Of a stretch of 13,335 nucleotides of DNA, positions 1 through 6,515 are shown in pieces. The notes beneath the pieces were generated by a model. It was given only the letters and a program-made list of their open reading frames with translations. It had not been told where the DNA came from and searched no databases. Position numbers and translations under genes: made by a program. The stretch is from Acholeplasmataceae bacterium (GTDB taxonomy: Bacteria > Bacillota_I > Bacilli_A > Acholeplasmatales > Acholeplasmataceae): assembly GCA_030656435.1 (NCBI GenBank), contig JAUSOA010000137.1, positions 1-13,335 of the forward strand, written 5' to 3'. The stretch's first letter is position 1, and each line of letters begins with the position of its first letter.

Positions 1-2
1 AA

Positions 3-131
3 GGGGATCCTGCAGAACTAATTGCATCAAATGATAAAGCAAAAAACATATTAAAATGGATTCCACAATATACACTTAAAGATATCGTAATTTCAGACTA
101 TAATTACCGCAAAAAAATCTCAAATAAATAG
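3..131 (+). CDS. galE: UDP-glucose 4-epimerase, C-terminal end (partial)
   Basis: An open frame enters from the left edge and ends at TAG 129-131, giving the last 42 residues of a protein. It reads GDPAELIASNDKAKNILKW and then IPQYTLKDIV. This matches the C-terminal end of GalE-type epimerases, where a GDPA-L-AS--KA---LGW-P-Y-L--I pattern is typical. GalE interconverts UDP-glucose and UDP-galactose in the cytoplasm with bound NAD. The Rossmann domain and the YxxxK catalytic site lie outside the window, so the assignment rests on the tail alone. Another extended short-chain UDP-sugar epimerase is possible. galU, which makes UDP-glucose, lies about 1.9 kb downstream on the same strand, which supports a UDP-hexose role. 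The gene ends at a hairpin shared with convergent uppP. Confidence 0.75.
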   Translation, partial: GDPAELIASNDKAKNILKWIPQYTLKDIVISDYNYRKKISNK

Positions 132-134
132 CAT

Positions 135-169
135 AAAAAAAGCCGATTTTGTGTCAACAAAATCGGCTT
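135..169. terminator. Bidirectional intrinsic terminator between galE and uppP
   Basis: A 13-bp perfect stem (140-152 with 157-169) closes a GTCA loop. Read on the minus strand it is followed by a run of six T (complement of A135-140), so it is a strong terminator for uppP, whose stop is 20 bases away. On the plus strand the tail is TAATTATTATC, which is poorer but could still serve galE. Confidence 0.88.
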
Positions 170-188
170 AATTATTATCAAATTGAAG

Positions 189-998
189 CTAAACGTAATA
201 TAATATAATTGCGATAATCCCAATTACAAGACAGTAAACTGAAAAGTAAATTAAATTCTTGACCTTCACATAGTTGTATAAAAATCTTACAGCAATTAAA
301 CTGAAGATAAAACTCATCACAAACGCTAATGAGTACCCTATATAGTGAATGGGTTCACTAGTGTTAAAGGCTTCATAAAGCCCTAATATAGAAACCGGTA
401 CTGATACTACTAAATAACTCAAGAAGGAGAATTTCAAAACTTTTTTGAGCTCAATCTTCTGCATTAAACCACCAGTCATTGTAATACCGCTTCTTGAAAT
501 TCCGGGGAAAATTGCGAACATTTGAAAGGCTCCAATAACAAGCGCGTTCTTCCAAGTCACTTCATTTTTCCATTGAATATCTCGTTGCTTATAGACATAA
601 AACAAGAGGATTGATGTAAGTATTAATGCGAACCCAACTGACAGTAAATCGTTGGGTAAATAATCCTTGAAAAACAGTCCAAAAAGTCCAATCGGAATAA
701 CTGCAATGATAAGCTTACTAACGTAAACAAAATCTTCTTTTCCAGTCTCATCCTTTCGAATTAAATAGCACCAAGTTCCCTTAATCAATTGACCCACATC
801 TTTTCTAAAGAAATAGAGAAGGGCTAAGAAAGAACCAGTGTTGGTTATCATTAAAAATATAGTTAGGTTGGTTAAGTCAAATCCAAATAGATGACTAAAC
901 AGTGTGAGATGTCCACTGCTTGACACAGGAAAAATTTCAGTAACTCCCTGAATGATTCCGAGTATGATGTATTTAATTATCTCTATAAGTTGTTCCAT
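189..998 (-). CDS. uppP: Undecaprenyl-diphosphatase UppP (BacA family)
   Basis: This integral membrane protein of 269 residues fits the UppP/BacA family in length and motifs. It dephosphorylates undecaprenyl diphosphate to undecaprenyl phosphate, the carrier lipid for surface glycans. Motif 1 is QGVTEIFPVSSSGH (residues 17-30), holding the conserved Q/E, E and H. Motif 2 is PGISRSGIT (165-173), holding the catalytic Ser-Arg pair. Long hydrophobic helices fill most of the rest. I chose the ATG at 998 (MEQLIEII). An upstream in-frame ATG at 1037 would add 13 residues but lies upstream of the -10 box at 1019-1014. A purine-rich AAGG and GGTG lie just before the chosen start. The gene diverges from a DUF368 gene, a probable undecaprenyl-phosphate transporter, which suits a shared lipid-carrier cycle. 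Overproduction of this family is known to give bacitracin resistance; nothing here shows that role. Confidence 0.93.
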   Translation of the reverse strand: MEQLIEIIKYIILGIIQGVTEIFPVSSSGHLTLFSHLFGFDLTNLTIFLMITNTGSFLALLYFFRKDVGQLIKGTWCYLIRKDETGKEDFVYVSKLIIAVIPIGLFGLFFKDYLPNDLLSVGFALILTSILLFYVYKQRDIQWKNEVTWKNALVIGAFQMFAIFPGISRSGITMTGGLMQKIELKKVLKFSFLSYLVVSVPVSILGLYEAFNTSEPIHYIGYSLAFVMSFIFSLIAVRFLYNYVKVKNLIYFSVYCLVIGIIAIILYYV

Positions 999-1013
999 AT
1001 GATCACCGACCTT

Positions 1014-1022
1014 ATTATAGCA
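1014..1022 (-). promoter_or_regulatory. Extended -10 promoter of uppP
   Basis: On the minus strand TGCTATAAT (1022 to 1014) is a perfect extended -10 element. No good -35 is seen at 16-18 bases, as is usual for extended -10 promoters. It would start the transcript about ten bases before the ATG at 998, and this rules out the upstream ATG at 1037. Confidence 0.7.
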
Positions 1023-1119
1023 TATTAATCTAATCAAAATATGTTAAAATATAAACAATCAAATTCTTCTTTTATGAATTGATGAAGTTATAGTGAAATG
1101 CAATTTCTAAAATTTAGTC

Positions 1120-1125
1120 TATAAT
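1120..1125 (+). promoter_or_regulatory. Possible -10 box for the DUF368-galU operon
   Basis: TATAAT at 1120-1125 lies 29 bases before the ATG at 1155 and is the best -10 hexamer in the 156-base gap between the divergent genes. I see no matching -35 at normal spacing and no TGn extension, so this is a weak call. Confidence 0.45.
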
Positions 1126-1154
1126 GAAATTAAGTCTTCACACAAGGAGTAAGA

Positions 1155-2039
1155 ATGAAGCAGATCATAAAAATCATCAAAGGAGCCTTTGTCGGAATGG
1201 GGAGTATTCTTCCCGGTATCAGTGGTTCGATGATTGCAGCAATTTTAAAAATCTATCAAGAGCTGATTACTGCCTTAAACGATTTTACAAAGCACCCACT
1301 TCAAGCATTAAAAAGTGTTTGGGAATATATCGTTGGAGTCATCATCGGAGTAGGCTTTGGTTTTTTATTTATTAAGATTTTTCTTGATGTCCTACCAATT
1401 CCATTCACGCTTCTTTTTATTGGTTTTATTCTTGGAGCGATACCCGGAATCATTAAGGAACTTAAATCGGATAAATATCACTCTTCTCACTTTTTAGTTA
1501 TGGGTTTAATGATGGTCATGATGATTGGTTTTCTTTTTATTCAAGAAGGATCATCATCTTCTGAATCGTGGGTATATTACACAATTGTCTTCTTAATTGG
1601 TGTTATATTTGCAGCAGCATTAATCACTCCTGGTTTAAGTGGAGCAACGATGCTACTTGCACTTGGCTTTTTCCAAATTTTGATTGACCTTGGAGATGAC
1701 ATTATTCGAGCGTTTCTCACATTCAATTTTACTGAAATTGCACCAGTAATTCCGATGTTACTACTGCTATTGCTTGGAGCAGTTGTTGGATTGATTGGAA
1801 TGGGAAAAATCATGTACCAATTGCTTACTCACTTCAAAACACATTTTTATTTTGGAGTTTTAGGTATAGTTATTGTTTCACCATTTAACATTTTATTTAC
1901 ACTACAAAAAGATACAGAATCCAATGTTTTTCAAGCTTCTTGGTTTATTTGGGTTTTAGGAGTATTATTCTTTATCATCGGTATTTTCTTAACACATATC
2001 ATTACCGTTAAAGGTCAAAAAGTGGAGGAAGTTATATGA
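1155..2039 (+). CDS. DUF368 membrane protein, probable undecaprenyl-phosphate transporter (PopT-like)
   Basis: This is a 294-residue polytopic membrane protein of the DUF368 family. It carries the family's two related signatures, one in each half: ILPGISGS (residues 18-25) and ITPGLSGA (157-164). This duplicated PG-SG pattern suggests an inverted-repeat transporter fold with re-entrant segments. Members of DUF368 (named PopT) have been shown experimentally to move undecaprenyl phosphate from the outer to the inner leaflet for reuse. Transfer of that role here is by family. The start is fixed by AAGGAG at 1144-1149, five bases before the ATG. The gene overlaps galU by four bases (ATGA), so the two are probably translationally coupled. 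It diverges from uppP, which makes the same lipid on the outer face. The pairing supports a carrier-lipid recycling role, which is unproven here. Confidence 0.85.
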   Translation: MKQIIKIIKGAFVGMGSILPGISGSMIAAILKIYQELITALNDFTKHPLQALKSVWEYIVGVIIGVGFGFLFIKIFLDVLPIPFTLLFIGFILGAIPGIIKELKSDKYHSSHFLVMGLMMVMMIGFLFIQEGSSSSESWVYYTIVFLIGVIFAAALITPGLSGATMLLALGFFQILIDLGDDIIRAFLTFNFTEIAPVIPMLLLLLLGAVVGLIGMGKIMYQLLTHFKTHFYFGVLGIVIVSPFNILFTLQKDTESNVFQASWFIWVLGVLFFIIGIFLTHIITVKGQKVEEVI

Positions 2040-2902
2040 TTAAAAAAGCAGTAATTCCAGCAGCAGGATATGGAACACGATTTTTACCAATTACCAAAGC
2101 GTTACCGAAGGAACTTTTACCAATTATTGATCATCCGACGATTGAGTACATCGTTAGTGAAGCAATAGATGCAGGAATCACGGATATACTATTGATAGTC
2201 AGCGCGAATAAAAACGCGATTATCGATTACTTTGATTACAATATGGAACTAGAAACGATACTTTTATCGAAAAACAGACATTATGAATATGGACTAGTTA
2301 GAAATATTGCTGTTGGAGCAAATATCCATTACATTAGACAAAGAGAACAACTCGGTCTAGGTCATGCAGTCTTACAAGCCGAAACTTTTGTTAATGGAGA
2401 GCCCTTCGCTGTTCTTTTAGGCGATGACATGTATGTTGGTAAGGATAAACCAGCTATTAAGCAACTTGTTGATGTTTTTGAAAAAGTGAATGCATCCGTT
2501 TTAGGAACCATGGAAGTCGAGCTTAAAAATACTTCCAAATATGGAATTTGTATTCCAATGGAAAACCAAAAAGGTCCAATCATTGAGTTAAAAGGAGTTA
2601 TTGAGAAACCAAAAGTTGAAGAAGCACCCTCTAGGAGTGCAATCGGCGGACGCTATATTTTAACTCCAACAATATTTGAATACCTTCGAAATCAGCCTAA
2701 AGGTGCTGGAAACGAAATCCAGTTAACTGATGCAATTCTTAGAATGATGGGTAAAGAAAAAGTGTACTCATATGATATACAAGGGAAAAGATACGATGTC
2801 GGTAACAAAATTGACTATATTGAGGCGATTTTAGATTTCGGTCTTCAAAAAGAGGAACTCAAGGAAGAACTTCAAAAACTAATCAATAGCAAGTCTAAGT
2901 AA
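2036..2902 (+). CDS. galU: UTP--glucose-1-phosphate uridylyltransferase
   Basis: The 288-residue product makes UDP-glucose from UTP and glucose 1-phosphate in the cytoplasm. It shows the bacterial GalU/GtaB pattern. The nucleotide-binding start has AAGYGTRFLP (residues 9-18) and then KALPKELLPI (21-30). GLGHAV is at 107-112, the metal-binding LLGDDM at 127-132, and EKP at 190-192. GNEIQLTDA (225-233) and KRYDVGNKIDY (251-261) complete the C-terminal part. Length is normal for the family. The ATG overlaps the stop of the DUF368 gene as ATGA, so it is the second gene of that operon. UDP-glucose is a substrate of GalE, whose gene ends at the left edge. This suggests glucosyl or galactosyl donors for glycolipids or a surface polysaccharide. 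No terminator is visible directly after it; the serS promoter follows within 20 bases. Confidence 0.95.
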   Translation: MIKKAVIPAAGYGTRFLPITKALPKELLPIIDHPTIEYIVSEAIDAGITDILLIVSANKNAIIDYFDYNMELETILLSKNRHYEYGLVRNIAVGANIHYIRQREQLGLGHAVLQAETFVNGEPFAVLLGDDMYVGKDKPAIKQLVDVFEKVNASVLGTMEVELKNTSKYGICIPMENQKGPIIELKGVIEKPKVEEAPSRSAIGGRYILTPTIFEYLRNQPKGAGNEIQLTDAILRMMGKEKVYSYDIQGKRYDVGNKIDYIEAILDFGLQKEELKEELQKLINSKSK

Positions 2903-2916
2903 TCAACTGTATCATC

Positions 2917-2945
2917 TTTACATTTAGATTCAAAAAACATATAAT
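2917..2945 (+). promoter_or_regulatory. Promoter of the serS T-box transcript
   Basis: TTTACA (2917-2922) and TATAAT (2940-2945) are separated by exactly 17 bases. Initiation would fall near 2952, just upstream of the first T-box helix. This is one of the two best promoters in the window. Confidence 0.82.
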
Positions 2946-2952
2946 ATAGGTA

Positions 2953-3167
2953 ACACGTAAAAGAGAATAGTAATTTTTTAGTTTGTATAGAGAAGTCACG
3001 GGTGGTGAAAGTGACGCTAACTAGATAACGAATCTACTCTTTAGTGATGCTAATCACATCCGCAAGTCTGCGTTAAAGACTTCGAGGGCTAGAATTCGTT
3101 CTAGAACTAAGGTGGTACCGCGTCTAATGACGTCCTTAGATACATATCTAGGGACTTTTTATTTTTT
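2953..3167 (+). promoter_or_regulatory. T-box leader (tRNA-Ser sensing riboswitch) of serS
   Basis: All main parts of a T-box are visible. The base of stem I is AAAGAG (2960-2965) pairing with CTCTTT (3037-3042). It flanks a specifier loop with AGTA (2969-2972) on one side and GAATCTA (3030-3036) on the other. The specifier is most likely TCT (3033-3035), a serine codon, matching the gene downstream. An upper stem I helix pairs GTCAC (2995-2999) with GTGAC (3011-3015). Two more hairpins follow: 3044-3057 (GTGAT with ATCAC) and 3064-3082 (AAGTCT with AGACTT). The T-box itself is AAGGTGGTACCGCG (3109-3122). The antiterminator pairs CTAAGG (3107-3112) with CCTTAG (3134-3139) around the TGGTACC bulge, and CGTC (3121-3124) with GACG (3129-3132). 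It excludes the terminator that follows. Uncharged tRNA-Ser should favour readthrough into serS. Confidence 0.95.
3132..3167 (+). terminator. T-box intrinsic terminator before serS
   Basis: The arms 3132-3141 and 3146-3155 form a 10-bp stem with one T-G pair, followed by TTTTTATTTTTT. The left arm reuses the bases that close the antiterminator (3132-3139), so the two structures are mutually exclusive. This is the expected switch of a transcriptional T-box. Confidence 0.9.
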
Positions 3168-3182
3168 AAGGAGGAAAGAACA

Positions 3183-4460
3183 ATGTTAGATTTAAAGTAT
3201 GTAACAGAAAATATTGAAGAAGTGATTAAAAAGTTGTCAAGAAGAAATGGTGATTTTTCATATTTATATGAGCTCGTCACACTACAAGAAGAAAGAAAAC
3301 AAACAATCGTTGAAGGTGAATCTAAAAAAGCACTTAGAAATGAAGCATCTAAAAAAATAGGAGAGCTCAAAAGAAACAAACTTGACGCTACTTCAGTTCT
3401 AAATGAGGTCGCTCATTTGGGAGATGACATCAAGGAATTGGATGAAAAACTAAATGTAATTGAAGAAAAAATCTTCAATGTTTTAGCGAATACACCAAAT
3501 ATTCCAAATGATAATGTGCCAACAGGAAAAGATGATTCTGCAAACGTTGAAATTAAAAAAGTGGGAACACCAAGAGTGTTTAATTTCAAAATTAAAGATC
3601 ACATCGAACTTGGGGAAAAACTTGACATTCTAGATTTTGAAAGAGCTGCAAAGATTACAGGCACTCGTTTTGTTGTTGATAAAGGACTTGGTGCAAGACT
3701 TGAAAGATCTTTAATTCAATGGATGATGGACCTTCACGCACACGAGCACAAATATATAGAAATCATCCCACCTTATATTGTCAATGAAAAAAGTATGTTT
3801 GCTACCGGACAATTTCCTAAATTTAAGGAAGATGCATTCAAGGTAACCGCAGGAGATAATGCATGGTATTTAAATCCAACGGCAGAGGTACCTACTATCA
3901 ATTTGCACCGCGATGAAATTTTAGATGGAGATCTTCTCCCCTTCAATTATTGTTCATTTACAACTGCATTCCGTGCTGAAGCAGGATCTGCTGGTAGAGA
4001 TACTAGAGGTATTCTAAGACAGCATCAGTTTAATAAGGTTGAACTTATCAAGTTCACTAAGCCTGAGGAATCCTACAAAGAACTAGATAAAATGCTTTTA
4101 AATTCTGAAGAAGTCTTAAAGAGATTGGGTCTACCATATCGCGTTGTATGCCTATCTACAGGTGATATGGGCTTTGGTATGGCTAAGACCTATGACATTG
4201 AAGTCTGGCTTCCAGGACAAAATATGTATCGTGAGATTGGATCTATTTCTAACGCTGAGGATTTCCAAGCTCGCCGCGCAAATATTCGTTTTAAGAGAAC
4301 CAAGGATAGCAAAACAGAATACGTCCACACCTTAAATGGTTCTGGCCTAGCAATTGGTAGAACGATGATAGCTATTATTGAAAACTATCAGAACGAGGAT
4401 GGAACAATTACTGTTCCTGAAGTACTGGTTCCTTATATGAGAGTTAACAAGATTCAATAA
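3183..4460 (+). CDS. serS: Seryl-tRNA synthetase
   Basis: The 425-residue cytoplasmic class II enzyme charges tRNA-Ser with serine. The first ~105 residues are a charged helical arm, the coiled-coil that grips the long variable arm of tRNA-Ser. The catalytic domain has TAEV (233-236), which contributes to the serine pocket. Motif 2 is FRAEAGSAGRDTRG (263-276), and motif 3 centres on NGSGLAIGRT (385-394) near the C terminus. GQNMYREI and EDFQARR (359-365) are also family-typical. The usual Ser-Cys-Ser-Asn stretch before EDFQ reads SISNA here, a mild substitution. Length is normal. A very good ribosome site, AAGGAGG (3168-3174), sits eight bases before the ATG, directly after the T-box terminator. 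Expression should therefore rise when serine charging falls. The gene stands alone; the next gene has its own promoter. Confidence 0.97.
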   Translation: MLDLKYVTENIEEVIKKLSRRNGDFSYLYELVTLQEERKQTIVEGESKKALRNEASKKIGELKRNKLDATSVLNEVAHLGDDIKELDEKLNVIEEKIFNVLANTPNIPNDNVPTGKDDSANVEIKKVGTPRVFNFKIKDHIELGEKLDILDFERAAKITGTRFVVDKGLGARLERSLIQWMMDLHAHEHKYIEIIPPYIVNEKSMFATGQFPKFKEDAFKVTAGDNAWYLNPTAEVPTINLHRDEILDGDLLPFNYCSFTTAFRAEAGSAGRDTRGILRQHQFNKVELIKFTKPEESYKELDKMLLNSEEVLKRLGLPYRVVCLSTGDMGFGMAKTYDIEVWLPGQNMYREIGSISNAEDFQARRANIRFKRTKDSKTEYVHTLNGSGLAIGRTMIAIIENYQNEDGTITVPEVLVPYMRVNKIQ

Positions 4461-4521
4461 CACAATTTCACACGAAAAAACCATAGACTTCACATAACAA
4501 TTTGCTAATATATAAGTACTC

Positions 4522-4545
4522 CTATTTTTTCTCTCTATTTTTTCT
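4522..4545 (+). repeat. Two-copy direct repeat upstream of the response-regulator promoter
   Basis: CTATTTTTTCT occurs at 4522-4532 and again at 4535-4545, a 13-base period, ending four bases before the extended -10. Tandem direct repeats at this position are typical of binding sites for OmpR-family regulators, so autoregulation is possible. The repeat is T-rich and could be chance. Confidence 0.5.
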
Positions 4546-4548
4546 ATA

Positions 4549-4557
4549 TGATATAAT
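4549..4557 (+). promoter_or_regulatory. Extended -10 promoter of the two-component operon
   Basis: TGATATAAT (4549-4557) is a perfect extended -10 element, 45 bases before the ATG at 4603. No good -35 is seen at 17 bases; the region there is the T-rich direct repeat, which may be where an activator or repressor binds. Confidence 0.7.
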
Positions 4558-4586
4558 AAGTGTGCTGATGCACGCTTATTTTATTA
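4555..4586 (+). terminator. Hairpin between serS and the response regulator: serS terminator and/or operator
   Basis: Arms 4555-4565 and 4570-4580 form an 11-bp stem with one T-G pair and a TGAT loop, followed by TTATTAAT. As an intrinsic terminator it would end serS transcripts, although the T tract is interrupted. Its left arm overlaps the last bases of the -10 box of the next operon, so it may instead act as an operator dyad or a 5' hairpin on that mRNA. Confidence 0.55.
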
Positions 4587-4602
4587 ATGAAGGAGTGTAC
4601 TT

Positions 4603-5259
4603 ATGAAAATATACTATGTTGAAGACGAAAAAGACTTATCAGAGATTATAAGAAAGTATTTAAGTAGAGAGGGCTATGAGACTTCTGTCTTTTATAGTGG
4701 TGAAGAAGCGATGAAGCATATTCACGACTCCGTAGACCTATGGATACTAGATATTATGTTGACGGGTGAGATTAGTGGATACGATTTAATTAAGACACTT
4801 AAAGAAAACAATAGCCCTGCGGCTGTTATTTTCACTTCAGCTAGAGATCAAGATTTAGATAAAATTATGGGATTAGAATTAGGTAGTGATGACTATCTAG
4901 CAAAACCTTATTCACCAAGAGAATTAATCTTAAGAGTAAAATCTGTATTAAAAAGACATTTCAGCACACAAACCTCTGAAATGGTTAACTATGCAAGCTA
5001 TGAAATTAATATTACAAGAAGAGAAATAAAGCATCATGGTGAAATGATTGATTTAACAAATAAAGAATTTGAATTATTATTATTCTTTTTGAAAAACATG
5101 AATACTGCATATGGAAGAGAAGAAATATTAAAGCATGTATGGGGAGAAAATTATTACGGTAGTGATAGAGTTGTCGATGACCTACTACGTCGCTTAAGAC
5201 ATAAAATGCCAGATTTAAAAATCGAGACGATTTATGGCTTTGGTTATAGATTGTTATGA
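4603..5259 (+). CDS. OmpR/PhoB-family response regulator
   Basis: The 218-residue cytoplasmic DNA-binding regulator has two domains. The receiver (about 1-115) has the acidic pair E7-D8, phosphoacceptor D50 in WILDIML, T78 in IFTSARD and K101 in LAKP, so all switch residues are present. The C-terminal half (about 125-218) is a winged helix with LTNKEFELL, GREEIL, a recognition-helix region at VVDDLLRRLRHK and the closing IYGFGYRLL. The start is supported by AAGGAG about six bases before the ATG. The stop overlaps the kinase start as ATGA, so the two are co-translated. No specific regulon can be named from the sequence. A direct repeat at 4522-4545 and a hairpin at the promoter are candidate autoregulatory sites. 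I give no gene symbol because the pair does not match a named system that I can recognise. Confidence 0.93.
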   Translation: MKIYYVEDEKDLSEIIRKYLSREGYETSVFYSGEEAMKHIHDSVDLWILDIMLTGEISGYDLIKTLKENNSPAAVIFTSARDQDLDKIMGLELGSDDYLAKPYSPRELILRVKSVLKRHFSTQTSEMVNYASYEINITRREIKHHGEMIDLTNKEFELLLFFLKNMNTAYGREEILKHVWGENYYGSDRVVDDLLRRLRHKMPDLKIETIYGFGYRLL

Positions 5260-6515
5260 AAGAGATTAAGTTAACAACACAACTCAATCTAATTTTTACG
5301 ATTGTAACGCTGTTAACCAGTCTTATTTTTATCATTGCATTCAACCGTGTTCTCGCAAACATGAGAGTCGATCAAAACAAACTTCAACTTTTCGAATACC
5401 TACAAGAGGTCAGTGAAAATATTGAAAATCCAGCAGGTAGTAGCTATAACGGTTATGTTATCGTATTTGGTAATAATGTGACAAACAGCAATAACATCAC
5501 CATTCTTGAAGGCAACTATACTGCCCAATCTTTATATAACAAGCTCCGTGTAATTCCAGGAGGATCATATAATGAAAATATTGGTGGAACGAATTTCTAT
5601 TATCAAATTGAACGAAGACCAGGCAATAGTGCAGTCATTGTGTTTACATCAGAGGCATATCTAGATGTTATTGGCAATTCATTTTCTGCACTTGTTAGAG
5701 CGAGCTTCATCGCATTAGTTCTCTTAGGTAATTTAATCATTTTGATGTGGTCTAGAATCACTGTCTTACGTGTTAAAAGGCTCCAAGGAGAAGTTCAAGT
5801 GCTGTCGCTAACAAATTATCAAGTCCCAATTGAAATCGATGGAAATGATGAAATTACCGATCTTGCATTAACCATTGAAAAGATGAGACAAGAAATTCAG
5901 CACTCAGAAAAATCTAAGCAAGAGATGCTTCAAAATATATCCCATGACTTTAAAACACCAATTGCAGTTATACAATCCTATGCAGAAGCGATTGCTGACG
6001 GAGTTTCTGATGTTAGTGAAGCTGAAGTTATTATCAAACAAGCAGATCTTTTAAATCAAAAGGTTAAGCAGCTTCTAGAGCTCAATAAACTAGAATACTT
6101 AAGGGATCAGAACGAGTTTGAAACGATTGTGATTAAGGATATCATTATCAACATCGTCAATAACCAAAAATATAGAACTACTGTTGATTTTAAGCTTGAA
6201 ATGGATGATTCAACATATTTCGGCGTGAAAGAGAATTTCTATACAGCATTTTCGAATATTATTGATAATGCGATTCGCTATGCTAAAACTGAAATTGTCA
6301 TTACACTAAAAAATAAAAAGCTCACCTTCTATAACGATGGCGAGCGAATTAGCGATAAATTTATTGAACAATTATTTAAGCCATATGAAAAAGGACGAAA
6401 CGGTCAGTTTGGACTTGGGATGAGTATTGTCCAAAAAACTTGTGCACACTTCAATCTTTTACTCAAGGTTGAAAATGTCAATCAAGGTGTTATGTTTACT
6501 ATAGAGCCGCTTTAA
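5256..6515 (+). CDS. Membrane sensor histidine kinase
   Basis: The 419-residue product is the partner kinase of the response regulator whose gene it overlaps by four bases. Membrane helix 1 is about residues 10-30. A predicted outside domain of about 115 residues follows (31-145), rich in Asn and Gly, with no family I recognise. Membrane helix 2 is about 147-165, then a HAMP-like linker to about 220. The phosphoacceptor is H230 in ISHDFKTP. The ATPase domain has the N box with N334 and N338 in NIIDNAIRYAK, a DxG box at D361-G362, and GLGMS (386-390). All catalytic motifs look intact. Its signal is unknown. Its last 17 bases overlap the convergent HIT gene, and no terminator is visible there, so the two transcripts probably read into each other. 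Confidence 0.93.
   Translation: MKEIKLTTQLNLIFTIVTLLTSLIFIIAFNRVLANMRVDQNKLQLFEYLQEVSENIENPAGSSYNGYVIVFGNNVTNSNNITILEGNYTAQSLYNKLRVIPGGSYNENIGGTNFYYQIERRPGNSAVIVFTSEAYLDVIGNSFSALVRASFIALVLLGNLIILMWSRITVLRVKRLQGEVQVLSLTNYQVPIEIDGNDEITDLALTIEKMRQEIQHSEKSKQEMLQNISHDFKTPIAVIQSYAEAIADGVSDVSEAEVIIKQADLLNQKVKQLLELNKLEYLRDQNEFETIVIKDIIINIVNNQKYRTTVDFKLEMDDSTYFGVKENFYTAFSNIIDNAIRYAKTEIVITLKNKKLTFYNDGERISDKFIEQLFKPYEKGRNGQFGLGMSIVQKTCAHFNLLLKVENVNQGVMFTIEPL

Noticed and set aside
999..1037. Longer uppP with 13 extra N-terminal residues
   Set aside because: The added codons cover the extended -10 promoter, and UppP proteins normally start near the MEQLIEII position.
1124..1375. Open frame of 83 codons upstream of and within the DUF368 gene
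   Set aside because: Its ATG lies inside the -10 box of the real gene, it has no ribosome site, and its product resembles nothing; the overlapping frame is clearly DUF368.
4461..4521. Small gene or RNA after serS
   Set aside because: The stretch is A/T-rich with no ribosome site, no useful open frame and no stable hairpin.
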